From: Syntrophorhabdaceae bacterium
Lineage (GTDB): Bacteria > Desulfobacterota > Syntrophorhabdia > Syntrophorhabdales > Syntrophorhabdaceae
Reading direction: 5' to 3'
NCBI GenBank assembly: GCA_036504895.1
Contig: DASXUJ010000001.1
Coordinates: 1-64,000, forward strand
Length of the DNA stretch: 64,000 nucleotides
Shown here piece by piece: positions 1 to 10,963 of this stretch; within the stretch, counting starts at the first letter, position 1, and each line of letters begins with the position of its first letter. Both the position numbers and the translations under genes were made by a program. The notes beneath the pieces were generated by a model that had not been told where the DNA came from, made no database searches, and saw nothing but the letters and a program-made list of their open reading frames with translations.

Positions 1-538
1 ACTGCAGGGGAAGAGTGTTTCATTGTCCACGTAAACCCTCTCAAGTGACTGTATTTACAGGCTTATTGTACCACATGGCGTGAAGAGGGTCCAGGGAAAA
101 GAGGGGAATGGAGGGATTATTTCACACGTTCTACGGCTCCGCCCTCAAATGCTCGCCAGACACCGAATCTGAGCCATCCCCTCCGATTCGCCGGCCAGCG
201 CAGCCGGCAACTATTGTTTTTATTCAATGGATTGCCGGCGGGAACTTTGATCTCTTCGGCATTACGCACGGGCGTAGAGGTTGCGATGCGTCGAAGGGGG
301 TTTAATGATGTGGCCTCTTTCCGATTCACAAGGGGACGATAATATTTGGAGGAAACTCCAGATGTGGTGCGCTACGAACGTCGCACCCGGAGGCGTACAT
401 CTGTACGTTGAGGGAGCGAGCGCAGGAGAGTGCCGTAGATCGAATTTCCTCCCCATATGTCCAACCGCATACCTATATGACTTTCGTTTTTTGATTCTTC
501 GATTGACGAAGTGATTGGATCTGGTCTTCTTTTTACAT
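1..538. other. Intergenic region, no gene supported
   Basis: I see no credible gene in this stretch. It holds copy A of a dispersed repeat (217-316, annotated separately). It also holds a short segment at 183-215 that resembles one at 13553-13587. Short open frames across it are mostly translations of the repeat and lack ribosome binding sites. The neighbouring amidotransferase gene ends at 539 on the minus strand. Confidence 0.6.
217..316 (+). repeat. Dispersed repeat, copy A
   Basis: This 100-bp segment matches 8501-8600 in the same orientation at 97 of 100 positions. Weaker, gapped similarity continues to about 370 here and to about 8644 in the other copy. The pair flanks the amidotransferase and two hybrid kinase genes. 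No transposase or terminal inverted repeat is visible, so the element type is unknown; it may be a small non-autonomous repeat. Confidence 0.9.
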
Positions 539-1252
539 TCACCGTCCGGCAAATTCAATAAACCGTTTCAATAGCGATGCGGCATGAGGGGTCGGTTCGA
601 CTGTCTTTATCAGTGCGTCCGGCTCCTTTCCTTCTTCTCGCAGCATGTCGCGGTGTCGTTTTATATACTCCCTTACTGTGGCCTCATCGAATTCAGGGTG
701 GAACTGGACTCCCCAGGTGGAGCTGCCTATCCTGAATGCCTGGTGGGGGTCGAGGGGGCTCGATGCGAGGAGCGTTGCGCCCGGGGGGAGGGTGAGGACG
801 GACTGGGTGTGGCATGCGTGGGCTTTTATGAGGGACGGCAGGCCGGCGAAGAGCGGGTCCGTGGCGGCGGATTCGCGGAGGGTCAGCTCCACTGTGCCGA
901 ATTCCCGGCCCATGGGATTGTGGCCGGCTTTACCGCCGAATGCATGGGCGAGGAGTTGATGGCCGTAGCAGATGCCGAGGGCGGGCATGCCTGATGAGGC
1001 TATTTCCCGAAGCCATGAACCGGTCTTCTCGCCCCAGTCGGAGCAGTCCGTAATCATGGAATGAGATCCTGTGATAATGACTCCTGAAAAGTCGGTGACT
1101 GAAGGCAGGGGTTCGGCCCGGGTCACATCGATTACGGTAAAACTATGCCTCTCCTGGCCGGTGCCGGCAATGATCCAGTTTTCGAAATCCCCGGCGTGAG
1201 AGGCGATGTCGGGGAAGGTCGAGCCGGTTTTGATAATCACTCTATTTTTCAT
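539..1252 (-). CDS. Class I glutamine amidotransferase (GMP synthase-like domain protein)
   Basis: A 237-residue stand-alone class I glutamine amidotransferase. The nucleophile-elbow motif GICYGHQ (Cys near residue 95) and the GVQFHPEF motif with the catalytic His and Glu near 180-185 are both present, so the triad looks intact. The protein has no synthetase domain. It resembles the GMP synthase-like amidotransferases that strip ammonia from glutamine or gamma-glutamyl compounds, and its acceptor or true substrate cannot be told from sequence. The start codon follows directly after the stop codon of the upstream hybrid kinase (TAG then ATG), so the two are probably translationally coupled. 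Family assignment is firm and the substrate is unknown. Confidence 0.85.
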   Translation of the reverse strand: MKNRVIIKTGSTFPDIASHAGDFENWIIAGTGQERHSFTVIDVTRAEPLPSVTDFSGVIITGSHSMITDCSDWGEKTGSWLREIASSGMPALGICYGHQLLAHAFGGKAGHNPMGREFGTVELTLRESAATDPLFAGLPSLIKAHACHTQSVLTLPPGATLLASSPLDPHQAFRIGSSTWGVQFHPEFDEATVREYIKRHRDMLREEGKEPDALIKTVEPTPHAASLLKRFIEFAGR

Positions 1253-4200
1253 CTACTCCCGCTCATCCGGCCCCTGTTCGTCGAGCATCTCCCTCACCTT
1301 TTGCAGGAGGGTGCCCGGTGAGATGGGTTTTGGGACGAATTCGAACTTCTTGTCTTCCACGCCTTTATCGAGGATCACGTCCCTCGTATAACCGCTGGTA
1401 AAGAGCACCTTCACACCGGGTTTCATGCGGCGTATCTCGTCATAGGCTTCCCGTCCGCTCTTTTTCGGCATTACGGAATCGAAGACGAGGAGATCTATCT
1501 TCCTCATCTTTCCGAACTGCTCCACCGCCTCCTCCCCATCGCCTGCCTCGATCGTCGTGTAACCGTATTCGCCCAATATCCTGCAGATCAGGGATCGCAC
1601 GGATTCATTATCTTCCGCGACCAGAATGGTCTCATTTCCACCCCGGACAGGGGCGGGCTCTTTCCTTTCTTCTTCAACGGCTTTGCTCACCATGGGAAGA
1701 TAAATATGAAAGCTCGTACCTAAATTCGGCTCGCTATACACGGTGATATAGCCATTGTGCTGGCGCACGATCCCATAGACCGTCGACAGCCCGAGGCCTG
1801 TTCCTTTTCCCGTCTCCTTGGTAGTGAAAAAAGGATCGAAGATTCTTTCCCGTGTCGCCTCATCCATGCCCACGCCTGTATCCGAAAGAGAGAGGAGGAT
1901 ATACCTGCCTGGTTCGCCATAGCCGTGAAAGCGCCGGAATTGATCGTCCAGCTCCACGATCTTTGTCTCCATGGTCAGCACACCGCCCTTCGGCATCGCA
2001 TCCCGGGCGTTAGTGGCCATATTCAAAATTATCTGGTCGATCTGGACGGGATCAGCCATGATGGTGATTTCTTCGGCAGTCAAAACCGTCTTGATCGCGA
2101 TATTTTCGGTCAGAAGCCGCATCAGCAGTTTTTCCGCAGAACGGAGGCATTCGTTTAAATTGAGGTGGCTGAGACGGATAGGTTGCTGCCTGCTGAAGGA
2201 CAAAAGGCTGCGGGTGAGGTGGGCCGCCTTCTCCGCTGAAGAGAGTATAGAGTCCACATAAGTTCTTAAGGGGTCATTCTGTGCCAGATCCATTTTCAGC
2301 ATGGCGCCGTAACCCGTGATCACGGTGAGAATATTATTGAAATCATGGGCAACGCCTCCCGCTAGGGTGCCGATAGCCTCCATCTTCTGAGCCTGTTGGA
2401 GCTGTGTTTCCAGGCGCGCCTGCTCTTTTTCCGATTCCTTTCTATGAGTTACGTCCTCGACGGTGATAAGGGAATACATGAACCGGCCGTCGCTGTCCCG
2501 CATGAGAGTGACCGTTGAGGACCCCCATACAATGCCCCCGTCCTTTCTGATATATCGTTTTTCCGTCCGATAAAGAGCAGACTTTCCCGTGATTAGCTCC
2601 TTCACGTGGGAGGCATCATCGGCCAGGTGTTCAGGATGGGTAATATCTTTGAAGGTGAGTGATGCCAACTCCTGTTCCGTGTACCCCAGCATTTTGCAAA
2701 AGGCTGCATTTGCCCGAATGAGCCGGAGGTCGATACCGGCGGTGACCATACCGAGAGGACTTCTTTCGAATATTTTCCTGAACTGCTCCCCGCTCTCCCG
2801 GACCGCTTTTTCCATATCCTTATATTCCGTGACATCCTGGTTCGCGCCATATCTCTTCACGATGCGGCCCAGATCATCCATGACGATCCTCGATCGTGCC
2901 ATGATGTGGCGCACCTGCCCGTCGCGACGGATTATACGGTGGGCGATAATCACCGATGCGGGGTCCGGTCTCAGGGTATTTTCCTCCACGAAACGGGTGT
3001 AACGTGGAATGTCGTCAGGATGCACGAACCGCCGGGCGTACTCTTCCGTGGTCATCCGGTATCCCCCTTCCTGCCCGGAGGTGGTGCCGTAAAAGGCGTA
3101 GAAGGGATCGTTGAAGATGAATGTCTGTGCCGCACTGTCGAATTCCCAATACACGATGTGGGCGAGGTCCATCGCCTCCGACAACTGAACGCGACTGGCA
3201 AGCAGGGCCTCCTCCGATTTCTTGCGCCCGGTGATATCGCGGAATGTCCAAATCCGCCCATAGTCTGTCCCGTCTTTACCGATAATGGGACTCCCGAACC
3301 TGTCGAGTACTGTCCCGTCCTTAAACTCGAGCTCATCCCTGAGCGTTTCGTTGGGATGGGCTTCGATATAGTCGATTTTCTCCATAAACTTGTCGGGGTT
3401 TTTGAGGAGCCCCTTTTCCCACTCTATCTGCGCATTGCGGTCATCACTCTCGGCGATATCAGGCGGAATTCTGAAGAGGTCCTCCATCTGCCGATTTTGG
3501 AGGATCTTTCTTCCCTTGTGGGTGACAAGAATTCCATCCAGAGACGCGTTCACCTGCGCTTCAAGTAAGGCGGTCTTCTGCCGCACCTGTTCCTCCGCCT
3601 CTTCATGCTCCGTGATATCGTATGCGGTTCCGGAGACGGCGGGGCGGCCCCCGTACATCATGGGTCTCCCGAGGACGCTCACCACAATGGCTGCCCCGTC
3701 TTTCCTGACAGCCCTCTGGATGAGGCTGATATTTTCCGTTTCTCCTTCCAGGAATTTTGCGATACATTCCCTGATAATCAGTTTTGTCGCAGGTTCCAGG
3801 ATATCGAGGGAATCCAGTGTATCGGCCAGTTCTTCGCATGTGTAGCCGAGGATTTCACAGAACCTGTTATTGACGAAGCGAAACCGGTCATCCTGAAAGA
3901 TGTAGACACCTGCGAGTGAATTCTCGATGAGGGTACGGTACTTGGCCTCCGATTCGGAGAGGGCATCCTCGGTCCGCTTATATTCCGTAATATCCCGGAT
4001 CACTCCGAAAGCCACGTTTCTCTCGCGGTCATATTCCGCCACGGAATGGATATAGACGATCTCCCCCGTGTCAGGCCGCTTTATTTTAAATTTCACGTTG
4101 TAGGGGCGGTTTTCGCTGATGAGTCTCCGGAGTGCCTCATTGAGCATTTCCCGGTATTCGGGAAGGGGTATCTTCTGCACTTCGTGAATCGTCCAATCCC

Positions 4201-4795
4201 GACCGGTGATTCCGTAGATGTTGCGAGCCCCCTCCGATGCAAAAATCAGGTTTAATTCGAAATTAAATTCCCAATTTCCACAGCGGGAAATGATCTCGGC
4301 TCTCGACAGACGATTCGTGCTGATGAGAAGCTCTTCCTCCAACCCCGTGCGCTCGGTAATATCAGTCCAGACACAATGATAGACGGTACGGCCGGAGACC
4401 TCCGACTTTTGAGCAGTGACATGGACCTTTCTGATTTCGCCCTGCCGGGTACGGTGAAGGGTTTGAAAATCATCCCGGCCCCGGTACATGACATTCTCGA
4501 TATGTCTGCGTGTTTGCTCCGGGCTTTCGATAATTTCAACGTCATGAACGGTCAACCCGGCGAACTCCGCTCGCGAGTAGCCGAGCTGGCGGTGTGCCGC
4601 TTCGTTAAACTCCACGATGGCCGCGGTAAGGGGATCGATAACCACGCACCCATAGGGTGAGTCTTCAAAAAGCACGCGATAGAGGTTCTCGCGGGCCTTC
4701 AGTTCTGCCTCCGACTGCTCGAGTTCCTGAATCCGCTGCTTCAGGGCATCCATCTCGCTCATAAGCCCCGGGTATGTGGTTGAAGGGTCATCCAT
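1253..4795 (-). CDS. Six-PAS hybrid histidine kinase with C-terminal receiver
   Basis: About 1180 residues, predicted cytoplasmic because no membrane segment or signal peptide is visible. Six PAS-type sensor domains lie at roughly residues 34-150, 160-275, 280-400, 405-525, 530-660 and 665-790. The HisKA dimerisation domain carries the phospho-accepting His in AHDFNN near 817. An HATPase domain follows (910-1035) with N-box [10 protein letters not shown] and G-boxes DTGVGM and [10 protein letters not shown]-terminal receiver has its Asp in VFDSVMP near 1106. I chose the start at 4795 because AAGGGGA lies just upstream. A longer frame to 4888 lacks such a site. No cognate output gene is adjacent, and the gene divergently faces another hybrid kinase. 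The ligand is unknown. Confidence 0.9.
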   Translation of the reverse strand: MDDPSTTYPGLMSEMDALKQRIQELEQSEAELKARENLYRVLFEDSPYGCVVIDPLTAAIVEFNEAAHRQLGYSRAEFAGLTVHDVEIIESPEQTRRHIENVMYRGRDDFQTLHRTRQGEIRKVHVTAQKSEVSGRTVYHCVWTDITERTGLEEELLISTNRLSRAEIISRCGNWEFNFELNLIFASEGARNIYGITGRDWTIHEVQKIPLPEYREMLNEALRRLISENRPYNVKFKIKRPDTGEIVYIHSVAEYDRERNVAFGVIRDITEYKRTEDALSESEAKYRTLIENSLAGVYIFQDDRFRFVNNRFCEILGYTCEELADTLDSLDILEPATKLIIRECIAKFLEGETENISLIQRAVRKDGAAIVVSVLGRPMMYGGRPAVSGTAYDITEHEEAEEQVRQKTALLEAQVNASLDGILVTHKGRKILQNRQMEDLFRIPPDIAESDDRNAQIEWEKGLLKNPDKFMEKIDYIEAHPNETLRDELEFKDGTVLDRFGSPIIGKDGTDYGRIWTFRDITGRKKSEEALLASRVQLSEAMDLAHIVYWEFDSAAQTFIFNDPFYAFYGTTSGQEGGYRMTTEEYARRFVHPDDIPRYTRFVEENTLRPDPASVIIAHRIIRRDGQVRHIMARSRIVMDDLGRIVKRYGANQDVTEYKDMEKAVRESGEQFRKIFERSPLGMVTAGIDLRLIRANAAFCKMLGYTEQELASLTFKDITHPEHLADDASHVKELITGKSALYRTEKRYIRKDGGIVWGSSTVTLMRDSDGRFMYSLITVEDVTHRKESEKEQARLETQLQQAQKMEAIGTLAGGVAHDFNNILTVITGYGAMLKMDLAQNDPLRTYVDSILSSAEKAAHLTRSLLSFSRQQPIRLSHLNLNECLRSAEKLLMRLLTENIAIKTVLTAEEITIMADPVQIDQIILNMATNARDAMPKGGVLTMETKIVELDDQFRRFHGYGEPGRYILLSLSDTGVGMDEATRERIFDPFFTTKETGKGTGLGLSTVYGIVRQHNGYITVYSEPNLGTSFHIYLPMVSKAVEEERKEPAPVRGGNETILVAEDNESVRSLICRILGEYGYTTIEAGDGEEAVEQFGKMRKIDLLVFDSVMPKKSGREAYDEIRRMKPGVKVLFTSGYTRDVILDKGVEDKKFEFVPKPISPGTLLQKVREMLDEQGPDERE

Positions 4796-5107
4796 CACGT
4801 CCCCTTTTGCATTGGAATTGAGATAACGCGCATTAAGGCGGAAATGACAATCTCCCGGATGCGAAAAGGCAAATGGCGCCATGGCCACCTATTGCCTCCG
4901 CCCCTTGATAGAGCCAGGTTACTCATCGGGCGTGCGCTACACCTATCTATTATCGCATAATTGATCTGATATGTTTAGGTGCCTCTCCGATAAAGTCAGT
5001 ATTCACCTGATTAACTGAAATATCTGTTTCCCGGAAGAACTCCGCGACCGGTGGCACGGCTTTTGCTTAATATATCACCATGACAATCCCTTTGAGAGGA
5101 GGTATAA
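4796..5107. other. Divergent intergenic region between two hybrid kinases
   Basis: This 312-bp gap separates the divergent starts at 4795 (minus) and 5108 (plus). It holds a strong sigma-54 promoter for the plus-strand gene (annotated separately) and the ribosome binding sites of both genes. I could not identify an enhancer-type dyad or a matching sigma-54 promoter for the minus-strand gene. Confidence 0.6.
5052..5067 (+). promoter_or_regulatory. Sigma-54 (RpoN) promoter
   Basis: The 16-bp sequence TGGCACGGCTTTTGCT fits the -24/-12 consensus TGGCACR-N4-TTGCW at every defined base. The GG and GC elements lie ten bases apart as required. It sits 41 bp upstream of the TTG start at 5108, a sensible leader length. 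Transcription would need an AAA+ enhancer-binding activator, and none is encoded in this window. Confidence 0.8.
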
Positions 5108-8100
5108 TTGGGGCTTCCGTCTTTTAAATCGATTAAGACCCAACTCCTTATTATCGTCCTTATCTCCATTTTACCCGCCCTGGGCATAATCCTCTATTCG
5201 GGTATGGTAATCCAGCGGGAGGCAATCCGGGAGGCCGAACACGAAGTCCTGGCAGTGCTCAATGGACTGGCGGCGGAGCATCAGCTCGTGGAAGAGAGTA
5301 CGCGACAGCTCCTCATCACGGTCTCTCAATTACCCGAGGTACAGCACGCAAATTTGGCTGCCTGCAATAAAATCCTTCAAAAACTGCTCATCCAGAACCC
5401 GGTGTACGGCAATCTCTTTATTACCGATCCCGAAGGTAATATGATAGCCGCGGGTCTACCCTTTACATCTCACAATGTACGGCACAGGAAATATTTTCAG
5501 GATCTTCTCACCACAAAGGATTTTTCTGTAGGGGAATATGTCATAGGAATGACATTCAGAAAGCCGGAGCTTCATTTTGCATACCCCACCCTCGACGGGA
5601 AAGGAAGAATCAAGGCGGTCGTGGTTGCGGGTATCGACCTTACCGGTTACGGCAGGCTTTTCACAAAAGCGAAGATGCCGGAGGGCTCCGATCTTATTGT
5701 GACGGACCATAAGGGGATAAAGTTACTCACCTATCCTGACTCCCCCGGCCTGACGGGAACGGCCGATAGCGCCGAGAGAATTGCACGGATGACCCAGGGG
5801 CCCGAGGAGGGAACCTTTGCCCGCTTCACCGGCTCGGGTAAGCGCCTGGTCGCGTACAGGCGGTTCAGCCTGAGAGAAGATACCATACCCTATCTTTTTA
5901 TCAGTGTGGCAATCTCTGAAAAACAGGCATTGGCCGGGGCAAGAGGGCTTCTCTACCATAACCTTGCCTTTCTCGCAATGGCTTTTCTTATGGCCGTGGC
6001 CATCGCGTTGATCGTGGGCAAAGCGGCCATTGCAAAAAGACTCGACGCCCTCGTGGCCGCCTCGGTGAGGCTGGGCCGGGGAGATCTCACCGCCAGAACC
6101 GGGCTTCCACCCGGCAAAGACGAGTTAGGACGCCTCGCGGAGGCATTTGATGAAATGGCCGATCAACTGGAGCATAAAGAATGGGCGCGCCGTCAGGCGG
6201 ACGAAGCATTTCTCAGCTCACAGGCAAATCTATCGGCCATTACGGAAAGCACCGACGACTGGATCTGGTCGGTGGACCCGGACCGTTTCGGTTTCCTCAC
6301 ATTTAACACTTCCATAAAGGAATATTTTCTCGGTACCCGCGGCATCGAAATCCACACCGGGACGGCGCTTGAAGAGGTCTGTCCCGCTGAAAGACTGGAG
6401 ACGTGGCGGGGATTTTACCGGCGGGCACTCGCGGAGGGAAGGTTCCAGACGGAATACAGGGCAAAGGGAAACCCAAAGATATTCCTTCTTTCCCTGAATG
6501 CGGTCCACCGCGCCGGCGAGATAATTGCCATATCGGTGCTGGGAAAGGACATCACCGAAAGCCACACGGCGGCCGAGAAGCTCAGGGAAAGCGAAGAAAA
6601 GTACCGCAGCATCTTCGAAAACGCCGTCGAGGGCATATTCCAGACCACGCCCGAGGGGCGGTATTTGAATATGAACCCGGCCCTTGCCCGCATGTACGGG
6701 TATAGTTCGCCCGAGGAGATGATCGGGGCCGTCACCGACATCGAAAAACAGCAGTACGTGAACCCGGAGGATAGGAACCGCCTGAAGGTCCTTTTCGGCA
6801 CGCAGGGATTTGTGGAACGATTCGAGACCCAGATCTACAGGAAAGGCGGCGATAAGCTCCTGATATCGATGAATGCCCGGGCCGTGAAGAGCGCAACGGG
6901 AGAGGTGGCCTATTATGAAGGCACCGTGGAGGATATCACTGCCAGAAAGGAAGGCGAAGAAACGCTGAGGGAGAGCGAAGAGACGTTGCGGGCGCTGATC
7001 AATGCAACCCGCGAGACTTTATTGATGATCGATACTTCGGGCACGGTACTCGTGGCGAACGAGGTTGTGGCCCACAGGCTGGGTAAAACCGTTCGCACCC
7101 TTATCGGCACCCGGATATACGACCACTTCGCTGCCGATGTGGTAGAGTCAAGAAAAGATCATTATGAAAAAGCGGCCGCCACGGGTGAGCCGGTTCGTTT
7201 TACCGATTCGATGAACGGAAAGATTTTCGACCACTTCGTTTACCCTGTGTTTAACACGGACAGGGCAGTCGTCAGGATCGCCATTTTTGCCAACGACATT
7301 ACCCAGAGCACACGGGCATGGGAGGAAAAAGGGCGCCTCGAATCGCAGCTTCGCCAGGCCCAGAAGATGGAAGCCATCGGTACCCTTGCAGGCGGAGTGG
7401 CCCACGATTTCAACAATATCCTCACCGCGATCATCGGTTACGGCAGTCTTCTGCGGATGGGGATGGACGGGGATCCGAAAAAATCCTATGTGGACCAGAT
7501 CCTCTCCTCTTCCCACAAGGCGGCCGTTCTCACCCAAAGCCTTCTCGCCTTCAGCAGGAAGCAGGTAATAGAGCCAAAACCAAGAAAGATAAATGAAATC
7601 ATCTGGGAAGCGGAAAAACTGCTGAAGAGGCTCCTCACCGAAGATATAGAATTTACCGTGGTATGTGCCGATTCCGACATGACCGTCAGGGCCGATGTAA
7701 CACAGATAGACCAGGTGCTCATAAACCTCGCGACCAATGCGCGGGACGCCATGCCGGGCGGGGGAAAACTCGTGATTGAAACGAAATCGATTGAGCTCGA
7801 TGACAGCTTCGTGCAGCTCCACGGGTTCGGACAACCGGGAGGGTATGCCCGCGTCTCCGTATCCGACACGGGAATAGGTATGGACCAGCAGACGCGGGAA
7901 AAGATCTTCGAACCTTTCTTTACCACGAAAGAAGTGGGAAAGGGCACGGGTCTCGGACTCTCCCTGGTCTACGGCATCATTTCCCAGCACAACGGCTATA
8001 TTACGGTGACGAGCGAGCCGGACAAGGGAACCAGGTTCGATATTTACCTCCCCATAATAAAGACCCGGGCCATGCAGGCTGAGCAGCCCCCCGAGGAGGT

Positions 8101-8476
8101 AAAAGGCGGCCACGAGACGATACTGGTGGCTGAAGATAACGACCAGGTAAGGATACTGGCAAAGGAAGTGCTCACGAGCAAGGGCTACACAGTGATAGAG
8201 GCAACGGACGGAGAGGATGCAGTAAGGCAGTTTCGGGAGCATAAGGACGAAATCGTCCTTCTCCTCCTGGATGTAGTGATGCCAAGGAAAAACGGCCGGG
8301 AAGTCTATGAAGAGATAGCCAAGGCAAGACCCGATGTAAAAGTCCTTTTCACCAGCGGCTACACGGGCGACGTGGTCCTGATCAAAGGCATCCACGACGA
8401 AGCCCTGAACTATATCTCCAAGCCCCTGGCGCCGAACGAGCTATTGAAGAAGGTGAGGGAAGTCTTAGATAGGTAG
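5108..8476 (+). CDS. Membrane hybrid histidine kinase (Cache-HAMP-PAS-HisKA-HATPase-REC)
   Basis: About 1122 residues. A membrane segment at 12-31 and a second at 283-305 enclose a periplasmic double-Cache-like sensor of about 250 residues. A HAMP domain (305-357) and three PAS domains (about 365-485, 490-613, 618-735) follow. The HisKA phospho-accepting His is near 766 in AHDFNN. An HATPase with DTGIGM and GKGTGLGL boxes and a C-terminal receiver with Asp in LLLDVVMP complete it. The start is TTG with GAGAGGAGG seven bases upstream; no ATG alternative lies before the first membrane segment. Its kinase core closely resembles the divergent kinase at 1253-4795, suggesting duplication with different sensors. 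It is probably transcribed from the sigma-54 promoter upstream. The periplasmic ligand is unknown; Cache domains often bind small organic acids or amino acids. Confidence 0.92.
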   Translation: MGLPSFKSIKTQLLIIVLISILPALGIILYSGMVIQREAIREAEHEVLAVLNGLAAEHQLVEESTRQLLITVSQLPEVQHANLAACNKILQKLLIQNPVYGNLFITDPEGNMIAAGLPFTSHNVRHRKYFQDLLTTKDFSVGEYVIGMTFRKPELHFAYPTLDGKGRIKAVVVAGIDLTGYGRLFTKAKMPEGSDLIVTDHKGIKLLTYPDSPGLTGTADSAERIARMTQGPEEGTFARFTGSGKRLVAYRRFSLREDTIPYLFISVAISEKQALAGARGLLYHNLAFLAMAFLMAVAIALIVGKAAIAKRLDALVAASVRLGRGDLTARTGLPPGKDELGRLAEAFDEMADQLEHKEWARRQADEAFLSSQANLSAITESTDDWIWSVDPDRFGFLTFNTSIKEYFLGTRGIEIHTGTALEEVCPAERLETWRGFYRRALAEGRFQTEYRAKGNPKIFLLSLNAVHRAGEIIAISVLGKDITESHTAAEKLRESEEKYRSIFENAVEGIFQTTPEGRYLNMNPALARMYGYSSPEEMIGAVTDIEKQQYVNPEDRNRLKVLFGTQGFVERFETQIYRKGGDKLLISMNARAVKSATGEVAYYEGTVEDITARKEGEETLRESEETLRALINATRETLLMIDTSGTVLVANEVVAHRLGKTVRTLIGTRIYDHFAADVVESRKDHYEKAAATGEPVRFTDSMNGKIFDHFVYPVFNTDRAVVRIAIFANDITQSTRAWEEKGRLESQLRQAQKMEAIGTLAGGVAHDFNNILTAIIGYGSLLRMGMDGDPKKSYVDQILSSSHKAAVLTQSLLAFSRKQVIEPKPRKINEIIWEAEKLLKRLLTEDIEFTVVCADSDMTVRADVTQIDQVLINLATNARDAMPGGGKLVIETKSIELDDSFVQLHGFGQPGGYARVSVSDTGIGMDQQTREKIFEPFFTTKEVGKGTGLGLSLVYGIISQHNGYITVTSEPDKGTRFDIYLPIIKTRAMQAEQPPEEVKGGHETILVAEDNDQVRILAKEVLTSKGYTVIEATDGEDAVRQFREHKDEIVLLLLDVVMPRKNGREVYEEIAKARPDVKVLFTSGYTGDVVLIKGIHDEALNYISKPLAPNELLKKVREVLDR

Positions 8477-8912
8477 AATTGGCAGGGTAAGGCGTATTAA
8501 TTTTATTCAATGGATCGCCGGCGGGAACTTTGCTCTCTTCGGCATTACGCACGGGCGTAGAGGTTGCGATGCGTCGAAGGGGGTTTAATGATGAGGCCTC
8601 GATTTACAAGTGGACGATATTTGGAGTAAGCTCCAGATAGGTGCACTGCGAGCGCAGTCAGGGTGCCGCAGATGGAGTTTTCACTTCTAACCCCCCATCC
8701 ATCTTCGGAAGTTTCCCCCCGTTCAATCCTGCTTTCTCAGGCTTAAATTATGAATCATGGATTTTGTGATGTAGCGACTTCACCTGCAAATCGTGTATCT
8801 GGGCTTCGATAGGCAGTTGTGAATAACGGAATGAAATGTGGCACCCCGCCTCTACTGCAACTTATATGGTTCGCGTCAGAACTGGCCAAATGCAGACTTT
8901 TCGGACGTCCCT
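8477..8912. other. Intergenic region with dispersed repeat copy B
   Basis: This 436-bp gap lies between two convergent kinase genes. It contains repeat copy B at 8501-8600 with degenerate similarity to about 8665. The remainder (8666-8912) shows no gene, clear terminator or structural RNA that I can support. Confidence 0.6.
8501..8600 (+). repeat. Dispersed repeat, copy B
   Basis: Direct-orientation partner of 217-316, with only three mismatches over 100 bp. Beyond it, gapped similarity to copy A continues for about 45 more bases. It lies 25 bp after the stop of the Cache-HAMP kinase gene, so the two copies bracket a block of about 8.2 kb. Confidence 0.9.
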
Positions 8913-10598
8913 TTACTCTCCCTTGTTTGGATTCAGCACCCGGCGTACTGTCTCTGCCAGCACACGTTTGGCGAGCGGTTTCATCAGGAATTCCTTGATC
9001 CCCACCATCTTCGCTTTCTCCGGCGATGCATTATCGTTGTGCCCCGTATAGAGAATAATCGGAATATCGGGCCGCACCTTCAAGAGTTCCTTTGCGAGGG
9101 CGAATCCCGTCATTACCGGCATGGTATAATCGGTAATGACCACATCAAAGCTGAGGGGATTATGGAGGAATAAGGACAGGGCTTCACGGCTCTCTGCGAC
9201 CCCGACTACTTCGTACCCGAGCCGCAGCAAGGTCTCCCGGCCCCACTCCACAAGGGCCTCGTCGTCATCGACGAAGAGGATGAGTCCCTTCCCGCGAGGG
9301 ATTTCGCCTTGGGCGAGTTCTTCCGATTCAACGAATGGTTCGGCTTGTGGAATGAATACGTTGAAGGTGGAGCCTTTTCCCGGTGTGCTCTCCACGGTGA
9401 TCTCCCCCTCAAGGCTTTTTATGATGCCGTACGCGACCGCAAGCCCCATACCTGTGCCTTGCCCCCGCTCCTTTGTGGTGAAGAAGGGCTCGAAGATTTT
9501 TTTTATTACATAGGGTTCCATGCCCGTGCCCGTGTCTTTTATGCTGAGAAGCGCACAGGGCCGGGGCTCTAGTCCGGCAGGCGGAGTGGAATGGGCATCG
9601 CTTAGGCTTATGGTGAGTCTTCCCCCCTTGTCCCGCATGGCGAAGCCGGCGTTGGTGCACAGGTTCATTACCACCTGCTGCATCTGGGACGGATCGGCAA
9701 GAACGGTATCCGATTTGCTTTTTATCTTTACATCAATCTTCACGGTGGCGGGGAGTGACGCCCTGAGGAATTTAACCGTATCCCTGATGAGGGGAGTTAA
9801 CCGCAAAGGGACGACCTCCGGATGGCTTTTCCGGCTGAACGCAAGGATCTGCTTCACAAGATCCCTCCCTCTGAATGCGGCTTTCAGAACATGCTTGAGG
9901 CTACGGTCCACGCCGGATTCGTGCGACCCGTTATCATCGATTGCCATCTCGGTAAAACCGATGATAACGGCAAGCATATTGTTAAAATCGTGCGCGATCC
10001 CCCCTGCGAGGGTGCCGATAGCTTCCATCTTCTGTACCTGCTGGACCTGCTGTTCGAGCGCGTGTTGCCCTGTCAGGTCGGTGGCAACAACACAGAAGCC
10101 CTCCACGTCCGGGAGCAGGAGACGGCGGGCAGAGATAAGGACCGGTATCTCCCGCTCTCCAAAGGCGGCGAGATGGTACTCACCCCGGCAGCCTTCCTTT
10201 CCACATGTACCAAGGGAAGCCTTGAACGCCCCCCACTCCTCAGATGGCAAAATTTCGTGAAAGGACGCTCCCGTAATCGTGTCGTGCGATGTGTTGAGCA
10301 TCTCTGTGAACTGATCGTTGCAGTAAAGGATCGTGCCGTCGATTCCCACTATAAGGGCACCCTCGGACATCGCCTCGACAAGGACGCGGTACGGGTGTTC
10401 GGCGCCCTGGAGTGTGAACACCTGTTGCCCCTCGGGTCCGTCAACGACGAGTGCGTCGATCTCATGATTCCTGATTGCCCGGAGGGTCTCCTCGGCCTCC
10501 CCAAGGCGTACCCGCAATGCCTCCACTTCGGCCTCAAACTGCCGGTTCGTCCTGCTCTTCCCAGGGGTTACTTTTTGTCCCTTCTCGCGCACTGTCAT
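8913..10598 (-). CDS. Kai-operon hybrid histidine kinase (PAS-HisKA-HATPase-REC)
   Basis: 561 residues, soluble. An N-terminal coiled coil (about 18-45) ends in an NHEIDALVV motif common in PAS kinases. One PAS domain (65-178), a HisKA domain with His203 in AHDFNN, an HATPase (about 300-425) with DTGTGM and GQGTGMGL boxes, and a C-terminal receiver with Asp in VITDYTMP follow. Its start overlaps the stop of the upstream kaiB gene by four bases, so it is the last gene of a kaiC-kaiB-kaiB-kinase operon. In cyanobacteria the kinase SasA reads KaiC through a KaiB-like domain. This kinase has no such domain, so any coupling to the separate KaiB proteins is inference from operon structure. Confidence 0.9.
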   Translation of the reverse strand: MTVREKGQKVTPGKSRTNRQFEAEVEALRVRLGEAEETLRAIRNHEIDALVVDGPEGQQVFTLQGAEHPYRVLVEAMSEGALIVGIDGTILYCNDQFTEMLNTSHDTITGASFHEILPSEEWGAFKASLGTCGKEGCRGEYHLAAFGEREIPVLISARRLLLPDVEGFCVVATDLTGQHALEQQVQQVQKMEAIGTLAGGIAHDFNNMLAVIIGFTEMAIDDNGSHESGVDRSLKHVLKAAFRGRDLVKQILAFSRKSHPEVVPLRLTPLIRDTVKFLRASLPATVKIDVKIKSKSDTVLADPSQMQQVVMNLCTNAGFAMRDKGGRLTISLSDAHSTPPAGLEPRPCALLSIKDTGTGMEPYVIKKIFEPFFTTKERGQGTGMGLAVAYGIIKSLEGEITVESTPGKGSTFNVFIPQAEPFVESEELAQGEIPRGKGLILFVDDDEALVEWGRETLLRLGYEVVGVAESREALSLFLHNPLSFDVVITDYTMPVMTGFALAKELLKVRPDIPIILYTGHNDNASPEKAKMVGIKEFLMKPLAKRVLAETVRRVLNPNKGE

Positions 10599-10963
10599 GA
10601 CTTCCCTTGAGATTTCGGCGTAAGGTCATTTTTGGGTTTGAGATCGAGGCCCACAAGAATTCGGTCCATGTCATGCATGCTGCCGATAAACTTGCGGAGC
10701 GGCGGCGGCAGCTTCCTGACCAGCGTGGGGACTGCGACGATTTGCTCGCCCTTGGCAAGGACCGGCTGCTGGTAAATATCGATCACCTGGAGTTCATAGC
10801 GGTCCCTAAGGTGTTCTTCACAGACCTTCTTGATATTGAGGATGGCCTCCGTCGACTTGGACGTGGCGCCGGCCACATAGAGGCGGAGCACGTACTTCTT
10901 CTCGCCAGAGTTCCTGAGGGCTTCCTCAAAAACCTCTATCTGGTCCCGAACCTTTCTTGTCAT
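10595..10963 (-). CDS. KaiB-like protein, second copy
   Basis: 122 residues with the thioredoxin-like KaiB fold. The diagnostic strand [12 protein letters not shown], the VIDIYQQP segment, the VPTLVRKLP turn and the ILVGLDL end all align with cyanobacterial KaiB (about 102 residues). The extra length is an N-terminal extension of about 20 charged residues and a short C-terminal tail. KaiB binds the KaiC CI ring after switching fold. Whether this copy does so cannot be read from sequence. It overlaps its neighbours by four bases on each side (ATGA junctions), so it is co-translated with the first KaiB and with the kinase. Confidence 0.93.
   Translation of the reverse strand: MTRKVRDQIEVFEEALRNSGEKKYVLRLYVAGATSKSTEAILNIKKVCEEHLRDRYELQVIDIYQQPVLAKGEQIVAVPTLVRKLPPPLRKFIGSMHDMDRILVGLDLKPKNDLTPKSQGKS

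Noticed and set aside
7148-8395. 415-codon minus-strand frame
   Set aside because: Antisense to the kinase core and receiver of the Cache-HAMP kinase.
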